The notes under the pieces were generated by a model that was not told the origin of the DNA, did not search any database, and saw nothing but the letters and a program-made list of their open reading frames with translations. A DNA stretch of 64,000 bases from Setophaga petechia. Its lineage: Eukaryota; Chordata; Aves; Passeriformes; Parulidae. The position numbers and the translations under genes were made by a program. Where the stretch lies: positions 14,448,503 through 14,512,502 of the forward strand of contig JANCRA010000007.1 of NCBI GenBank assembly GCA_024362935.1, in the 5' to 3' direction. Below are positions 57,101-64,000 of the stretch, one piece after another. Positions within the stretch are counted from its first letter, which is position 1. Each line of letters opens with the position of its first letter.

Positions 57101-57965
57101 TTCTGTTTTAATTCATGTTCACACAATAAAATAGAAAAACGTGTTTGGTTTATATGGGGAAAAGAGACACGGAGAAGTGATTTGAAGTCAGATTGCACAT
57201 TAAGAGTTTGAGATACACATTCTCATCTGCAATGTAAAACAGAGTTAGCTCTATTTACTCTCACTGTCAGCACAATCCATAAATAACATTTTCCATGACA
57301 CAATGTGGTGAACTGCACGACAGTATCAGCAAAGACTCTTTTCCTTTCCTTGCTGACAGGTGTATCCACTCTTTGCTCTTTGTGGTAGAACACACAGAAA
57401 AATATTAAAGACTGCTACACCCCAACAGAAAATGCAATAAACCCATCATAAAATTCAAAGGAAATGTCTGTTTTCTAAATTGTATCATGCATAGACAGAG
57501 CCAAAAAATCACCAAGCATAGTTTCTCACCACATAAAAACTCAAAGTGCTACAGAATTTTGCTAGTGAGACTGCATGTAATTAATCTAAGCAGCTTCTCT
57601 CTTTATAAATTTAGAATATGAAAAGGTATTGAAAATATTCTTAAAAAGAGAGTTTCAAAGAGAGCAAAAAAATCCCCAGGCAGTACAATAGAAAACACAG
57701 AAACAGAGTGGAGAAGTTGCAAAAGAAGCTGATCAATGTAGTAATGAGATATTTAAATGAATAAATCAGACTCCAGACTTGATCTTCATTTTGGTGTGCC
57801 TGTTACCTGTTCACATTGACCCAAGAGAGGAAAGTCAAGCTAGGAAGGCTGCCACAAGAATTATGCTTACTCTTTCTTTAAAAAGTAATTATAGCATATT
57901 CTTGACAACATGGAAGATTGTTCTGTCAGGAATATCTTGAAAATTCCTGTTTGAAGAACAAAGGT

Positions 57966-58013
57966 TGTGCGTGTGTATATAGAGTTACACACACACACAC
58001 GTTATATATATAG
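57966..58013. repeat. GT / CA / TA compound microsatellite
   Basis: GTGCGTGTGTATATAG is followed by (AC)n and TTATATATATAG. Its GT and CA parts are complementary and can fold back. Confidence 0.85.
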
Positions 58014-58246
58014 CTTAAGGTAAAGAGGAATGTGATTCCCTACTCTGTAGCCACAGCCACAGCTGTGACTATTTTGCTAAACTTTAAATACCCTCACCTG
58101 CTCCCATCAGCCAGGGTTCTGAGCTGTGTCACACCTACCATGTGTGCTGGAAACAACCAGAACACAACTGCTGTTTCCTGAGTCCACTTCTGTTCACTTT
58201 CAGGACACCTGTTGGTATGGTCATGACTTAGGTTTAAACAACCTAA

Positions 58247-58928
58247 TGTGGGAAAAGACTAAACACTTCATAAGGTGTCCTGCTGAATGAAAAACAACGG
58301 TGCACTCCACCAGTAACAAATGAAAAGAAGCTTGAAGGGCAGTGTGATAAAAGCACGAGCTGAACTTCAGCCCAGATGCTGGATGCAAAGTTCTGCATAA
58401 ATTTTTATTAGTAAATGACAGCTTGTGCTGTGCCTCTGCATAAGGGGAAATGTACCTGAAGTGTGATGGTGGGTGTTGTCCAGAGTGCTGCGACCTTCCC
58501 AAGGAAGTGGCTTGGAAGTGACACCTCCTCAGGGCCACAGGCACATCTGTGCTCACACCAAGTGATTTCACCTCTTCTGGGGTCCGGGCAATGCAGGAGA
58601 GATGGGGTCTCCCTGTGGGGTCCCAAGGAGAGTTTTACTAAGCTTTTTCCTCCAAGGGACCCAGGGATGCAGAGCCGCTCAGGCTGGGAAAGCAGGATTT
58701 ATATATGGATCTTGAGGGGTGGGGTAGAACACCAGGGCCAATGGGATGAGGGCTCAGGGGTGGAGCAAGGGGAAAAGGCCAATGGGATACATTAATTATG
58801 CATGTCACAGTAAGGCATGCCGGGAGGAGACTTTTTCCTCTCCCCAACAAGTGTGGTTATGGGTTGAGGGGTTTTCCCTCCAGGGGAGTGTTGTAGATTC
58901 TTTCCCTGTTGGCCCACCGGCCTCCACA
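58247..58928 (-). mobile_element. Solo LTR with 4-bp target duplication (ERV1-type)
   Basis: The 682-bp block begins TGTGG and ends CCACA, a 5-bp inverted end, and is flanked by CTAA at 58243-58246 and 58929-58932. A 4-bp duplication fits class I (gammaretrovirus-like) elements. On the minus strand the parts run in LTR order: U3 with two CCAATGGG/CCCATTGG boxes (complement near 58738 and 58780), a TATA box ATATATAAATCC (complement near 58699), then AATAAA (complement at 58406-58411) and a U5 of about 160 bp. No internal retroviral genes adjoin it. Confidence 0.85.
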
Positions 58929-61185
58929 CTAAAGGAAAATATAAAGTGTAATGCAGGAATCAAAAAAACTCGGGGAACAAAAAGCAGCAAAAAGCCAAAA
59001 ATGAAGTTCTATATAGTAACAATATTTCATTGCTATGAATTGTTATGCAAGGATAATGTATGATTCTGAATGGCACAGGGAGAACTAGGTCCATTCCCTA
59101 TGGTTGCCTAAAATGATTTTCCACTGCAATGTTAATTATGGCGGATCAGGTAGAGCCACAAACAATAAATTATTTATATCCTCTCCTTAAAAAGCCAACC
59201 AACCAAAAATAAAGTCCAACTCACTGTCCAGCTACCCTTAGTTATGCTAGAAAAGTTACATTTTCAATTAAAAATTCAGAGGAATAATGTTTATATTCTT
59301 ACCCTCCAGGGTCTTCAGCTAACTGCTAACAGATTTATGTTTTCCCAATTGACTTCAACAGAAACTACTTTAAGAAAGTCTTATTTTCTGTGACTACTAT
59401 GTGAAGCAGAATTAATATAGAATAACAATAATAACAACCTAAAAAATATTTGGAGGAGCTGAGGCTTCTTTGTGCTGCACAATAGGATGCCCTCATGTGA
59501 AGTATTCTTATGTTTTTTCCTCATCAGCAGTACAATAGAACAGAATTGAAGAGCTCTTCAAAGGGGAAATAGAGAGAAGCATGATGGGACATACATCTAT
59601 TGAAAACTGGGAAAATTTTATAGTTATTCAGTTTGAAAAAGCTGGATAGCTGCAGAATACTTGAAAACCAACAAAACTGCAAACAGCAAAATGAAAAATG
59701 ATCAGATTTCATTTTGAGAATATTTAGTGCCGGCTAAGAGAAACAAGAAGAAACATCATAAAAGATAATTTGAAACCAAATAAATGAGATACTTTATGCA
59801 CAAGACATAGCTGACATATTTCAGATAATATGTAATATGTCATATTACATGTGACATATGTATTTCTTATATGGTGAACTACTAATAACATTTTTAATCT
59901 TGGCTTAAAGAATCTTTAATGCTACCAGACAAGCAATTGGAAATTCTGATTGGAAATGTGTTTGTAGTGGTTTCAGCAAGCAAGTATATTCCTGCCAGGA
60001 GAGACAGCAGCTATTGTGACTGTCGGAGTCTCACCTGAAAAAAAATTGTTACAGGAGTTGTCCAGCATCAAGGAGCTCTTCAAATTGGAACTACTCATTC
60101 CAGTTAATGCAAGTCTGGGCATACCACAAAAGGGGTTTATTTTGCAAAACCTTTTTGTCTTTTCTGTGTTGAATATTCTGGCCCTGTGAAACCACATATT
60201 GCAAACAAAAATAATGATCTTAAATAACTACGAGAATTACAATAAGTTGCCCACCGCCATATCAGTAAAAACTTATTCCTTAATTTACAAATTCTTTGTC
60301 CAATCTGGTTTTAGTTGCATGAACCCAACTGCTAATAGTCTGACTGCAGATGTGGTCTTATATGTGTTATCACAAAGAGAAATGCCTTAGTGTCTAGTGG
60401 CCTATTTTTCATTCTCACCATTTTTATAATGGCACAAAAACTAGCATATCTTATACCTGATCATGCTTCCAAAGGGTTTCTGGGGAGGTGGAACTGCCCC
60501 ATGAATACATGGCATAACAACAGTTGCCTAAGACTATTCTAATACCTGAGATATGGCAAGCTGAGCCATGAAAAGCAAAATACATAATCAATACAAGAAT
60601 CTGACTCATAGCTCAAAAAAATGGATTTTTTGAAAACACTTTTTCAAATTTTGTATGTGTGTGTAAGACTTGCAGTTCATGTTCAGTGAAGACAAGTTCA
60701 CAGCTTGATTGTGGGAAAAATCATCTCATCTTCTTCCAGACTCATTGAGATTCAAGGCAGCAGCTGGTGTACTTGCAGTTTGTCTTACTTTGAATATAGT
60801 GTCAAGTTATCTTTTTGTTGGCCTAACCTTAAAATTCACAGTTTGTACCTAATAATATCAAATTCTTCAACAAGGGGTTTTTTTCTGTCGTTTGAAACTG
60901 TAGTAAAAGCGAGATTGTGTGAAGGACAGAAATACCACAATTGAATAAGGAGGCTTAATGGACACTTTGTCTTGCTGTTTTACCAGAGCTTGCCGCTTTT
61001 CAGCAGATTCTTCCTGAAGTTTCAGTTGGTAGCTTTAGTAAATAATTTGTGAAGTACAGAGTTCTAAAAAGGTAGTCCCTGGTTGCCAGGCACAATCTTT
61101 CCACACGACACTAGTCATACAACTACTGGCTTTAAAATTGCAGCAGAAACTTGATGGTTTCATATCCTTGTGCTCTATTCAAGCA
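58929..61185. other. Intergenic, no gene found
   Basis: AT-rich sequence with a 21-nt perfect palindrome (59830-59850). No exons or other repeats recognised. Confidence 0.7.
59830..59850. repeat. Perfect 10-bp-arm palindrome
   Basis: ATGTAATATG, a single T, then CATATTACAT, an exact reverse complement. A partly related half-site (ACATGTGACATATG) follows. Confidence 0.93.
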
Positions 61186-61700
61186 CATCACAGAATCACA
61201 GACTGTGCTGGAAGGACCCACAAGGATCATTGAGTCTGACTCTTGGCCCTGCACGGAACACCCCAAGAGTCACACCATGTGAGAGCTGAGAGCTTTGTCC
61301 AAACACTGCTTGAGCTCTGTCAGGCTGGTGCTGTTATGTCTGCCCTGGGGAGCTGCTCCAGTGCCCATCCACCCTCTGCTGAAGAACCTTTTCCTGATAT
61401 GCAGCATAAACCTCCCCAGACTCAGATTCAGGATGTTTTCTCAAGTCTTTTCACACGTCATCAGAGAGGAAAGATCAGTGCCTACCCCTCGGCTTCCCCT
61501 TATGAGGATGCTGAAGACCACAGTGAGGTCTCTCCTCAGTCTCCTCTTCTCCAGGCTGAACAGATCAAGTGACCTGAGCCACTCTTTATATGGCTTCATT
61601 TCAAGGCCCTTCAGCATTTTCACTGCCCTCTTTTGAATTTTACTGGCTTAATAGCTTTTTTATATTGTGGTGACCAAAGCTGCACACAATTTCCGAAGTA
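61186..61700 (-). mobile_element. CR1 LINE, 3' end fragment
   Basis: On the minus strand the fragment ends with the CR1 signature: GGACCAAGAGT-like sequence, ATGATCCTTGTGGGTCCTTC, then TTCTGTGATTCTGTGATG. The last part is the short terminal repeat (consensus ATTCTATGAT). Upstream, also on the minus strand, lie GCCTGGAGAAGAGGAGACTG and the CAGCTTTGGTCACCAC motif typical of the CR1 3' region. The 5' end is truncated near 61700, as usual for CR1. The reverse transcriptase region is absent. The plus-strand open frames here are not genes. Confidence 0.92.
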
Positions 61701-64000
61701 TGAGTCAACTATCTAAGAAGAGTCTCAATGAGTAAAGCAAGAGAACTCAGTGATCAGTGTGTTAAACTGGGTTTGGATTATGATGAAGTCCTTTAATATA
61801 CTAGAGCAGAACTGTGTCAGCTAGTCTTAGGGCCAGCCTGTTACACAGCTCTACTGGCTGGTTTATATGGGAAAGATACCCCCTTTCCTCCCTCTTCTGA
61901 ATATCAAGCTCTTGTGAGGATCACCATAAAAGCTAACCAGGAAAAGGTTGAGGCAGGTTTTGAGGATAAAGAATGCAGTTTCATTTCAGATCTGGAATTT
62001 AAAATTTGTCTCTAAATTAAGCTATTTTGCATAAATCATCAACAGCTATGTGTATTGTTCATAGAGGAATAAAAATCAGACAGAATAAAGAAGAATCCTT
62101 GAAAAGGGTAAAGATTTTTTCTTAAAAGGACAAAAGACCAGCATACTGGGGGGAAAAATGTCCTGCAAATTTTCACTTTTGGCCTGTAAAACCTAAGGAC
62201 TTGATTTGATTAGGGAGGAGTCTTCTAGGATGATATTGAAGGCTTAGCACTAGAACAGCAGTTATGAAGAAGTACTTCATCAAAAAGATTAACAACCATC
62301 CATTAGATCTTGCATCTTTACTAAAGTGAAGAGCAAATGCACCAAGTAGTTAAATAGAGAAGGTCTCAAAATTACTTTAAAGTCCCACAAAATTAGCATT
62401 CAGGAAAACTTCCAAATGTAAAAACTCCTACTTCAATTCTTGAATGAGACCAAGGCTACTTTTAGTAAATTGGCAATAAAAAATAAAATAAAATTAAGCC
62501 TAAATATTATATTTCAGCCTAAAGGGTCTCATTCGAAGCTATTGAAAAAAAATTTAAAAAGGTGATTACACTCCTAATTTCAGTGCCATTAAGAACCACT
62601 CTGGCTGCAAGCCATATCCCTCTTGGCTAAATCAACATTCTGATGCCATACAGGTATTGTGCAATATGCTGAGCTTTCACTTTTAAATACATTTCAATTT
62701 AAACTAATACAATAATCCCATGTTTGCTCAGTCTTTTATTTAAATTGCAGGTAATGTAATATGGATATAGCAGCAAACATACTGTCTACTAGCAGTTTTA
62801 CAGTGACTTTTTTCTGGAGTCTGGAATTTTAATATTATTCAACTGAGTGCCACACATTACGCCTTCAACTTCAAACACTTTTTCTTACATATAGTACATG
62901 TTCTTATCTTTTCCTGTTGGACTTCTTTGTATAGAAACACATTTTATTTAATACATGAAATATATATATAGCTCACACATAAATAATTTCTAAATGTATA
63001 AGATTAACACCTAAAAAAATTTAAATTGTGAATACTACTAATTGTATGTATTTATGCCTGATTATTTAATGTTGACAACCTAAGGCTGTATTTTTATTAA
63101 GCAAGAAAACCTCTGCAGAATAAGAGACTGGCAGATTTGTTTGGAAGAGGAAAGGAGAATTCCCAGCTCTGTTTTCTCTTCTGTGTAAACAAGCAACTGC
63201 CTGTGGATGGGCCTGAATGAAGAAGATGAAGGAACTTTTTTTTTTATCTCAATCAGACAGTTTCTTCTATGTAACAGAACCAACCTCTGCAACTTTGAAA
63301 GTCAAAAAATGAAGGCATTGCTTCCTTATCATGTCAGATCTGGACTAATTCCAGAGCTTACTCACTGCATTTGCTAAATAATGTTAAACTATGGCTATCC
63401 AGAATTTTTATTTCACAACAGAGGACTAGGTAGTTCCAAGCAAATAAATAAATTTTAAAGAATCTCAGAATGTGAACTTAACAAATATTTTCTAAGCCAG
63501 AATTCTTTATGTAAAACCAGTCTGGGTCAAGTAAAGAGAATATTCTAAACCAAAAAAATTTCTTGATATGAAGTGAACATTTCAACATGTTAGGAATGGT
63601 CCCAGCAGCCAGCAAGAAATAAGTATAAATGCAAATACAAGAGCATATATTCTGCCTCTCAAGAACACCTCTTCTGAGAAGAATTTGAGACATTCTATAT
63701 TTGTAAAATATTTATTCTTTTCCATTGAAAGGGAAAGGTAATCATAACCATAATCATCTCTGACCATAGTACAGCATGTTAATCAGTGGAAAAAAACCTT
63801 GAACAGTTGCATTTTTGTTCCAGATGATGTTACTGGAAAACCTTCCTAGTTTGTGTTCTGAGATTTGTCTTTCAAAGACTAGTTTTTGCACATCTTTCTC
63901 AAGGCAAATGCCACAAAGAACATTCAGAAGGCTGTGCTGTGAATGAAGTGCTAAGACACTGACAATACTTCAGATAACTTAGAATCAAAGCAGAAATATT
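61701..64000. other. Intergenic, no gene found
   Basis: AT-rich sequence without recognisable exons, transposons or long repeats. Short open frames at 63080-63767 (minus) have no known similarity. Confidence 0.7.

Larger units (their letters stand above)
47819..58246. other. Intergenic, no gene found; TAATTA-rich AT desert
   Basis: Very AT-rich sequence. It contains a 12-bp tandem duplication (51849-51872), homeodomain-type TAATTA clusters (about 52920-53110 and 53640-53700), a nested palindrome (54132-54177), imperfect TAGAATAGTA repeats (about 56292-56345) and a GT/CA/TA repeat (57966-58013). No recognisable coding exon. Confidence 0.7.

Noticed and set aside
58221..58795. Open frames of 116 codons (-) and 110 codons (+)
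   Set aside because: Both fall almost wholly within the ERV1-type LTR, whose promoter and poly(A) elements explain the sequence.
61243..61636. Open frames of 109 and 113 codons (+)
   Set aside because: They are antisense to the CR1 3' end. No reverse transcriptase motifs are present.

Overview
This window is vertebrate nuclear DNA, most likely from a bird and probably a songbird. The genes are split by large AT-rich introns with GT-AG borders. The repeats are of avian type: a CR1 LINE 3' end, and long terminal repeats (LTRs) resembling songbird endogenous retroviruses. There are no bacterial-style operons. The species call rests on my recognition of repeat families and on residue differences from the mammalian protein, so it is an inference.

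The only gene I can support is the 3' end of KCNMA1 (Slo1, the BK calcium- and voltage-activated potassium channel alpha subunit), on the + strand. Positions 1-4587 are intron. Coding exons follow at 4588-4782, 6346-6464, 8220-8444 (or 8469 when read through), 10539-10567 (a 29-nt microexon) and 16230-16384, then a 3' UTR. The parts encoded are the end of the second RCK domain, after the calcium bowl, and the cytoplasmic tail.

The most informative part is the tail-switching module at 8220-16384. Reading through the donor at 8445 gives a short tail ending QEDRL. Splicing in the 29-nt exon gives the long tail ending VEDEC. Skipping it shifts the last exon into another open frame ending EMVYR. 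The last exon also has two acceptors 3 nt apart, which add or remove one residue. A UGCAUG (RBFOX) motif lies 20 nt past the microexon, and a (CTG)6 run about 190 nt past it. The alternative tails are known KCNMA1 biology. The local regulatory layout is the part worth checking.

From about 17 kb to 64 kb I find no convincing protein-coding or RNA gene. This 47-kb stretch holds three LTRs in antisense orientation (42051-43129; 47444-47818 with a 6-bp target duplication; 58247-58928 with a 4-bp duplication), a related LTR fragment (40813-40967), one CR1 3' end (61186-61700, minus), several short tandem duplications and hairpins, and patches that look like conserved noncoding elements. I did not find an undescribed multi-gene system. 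The notable signals are the C-terminal switch, a tandem CCAAT-octamer duplication, a nested palindrome around GGAAATTTCC, and a 13-bp-arm hairpin.
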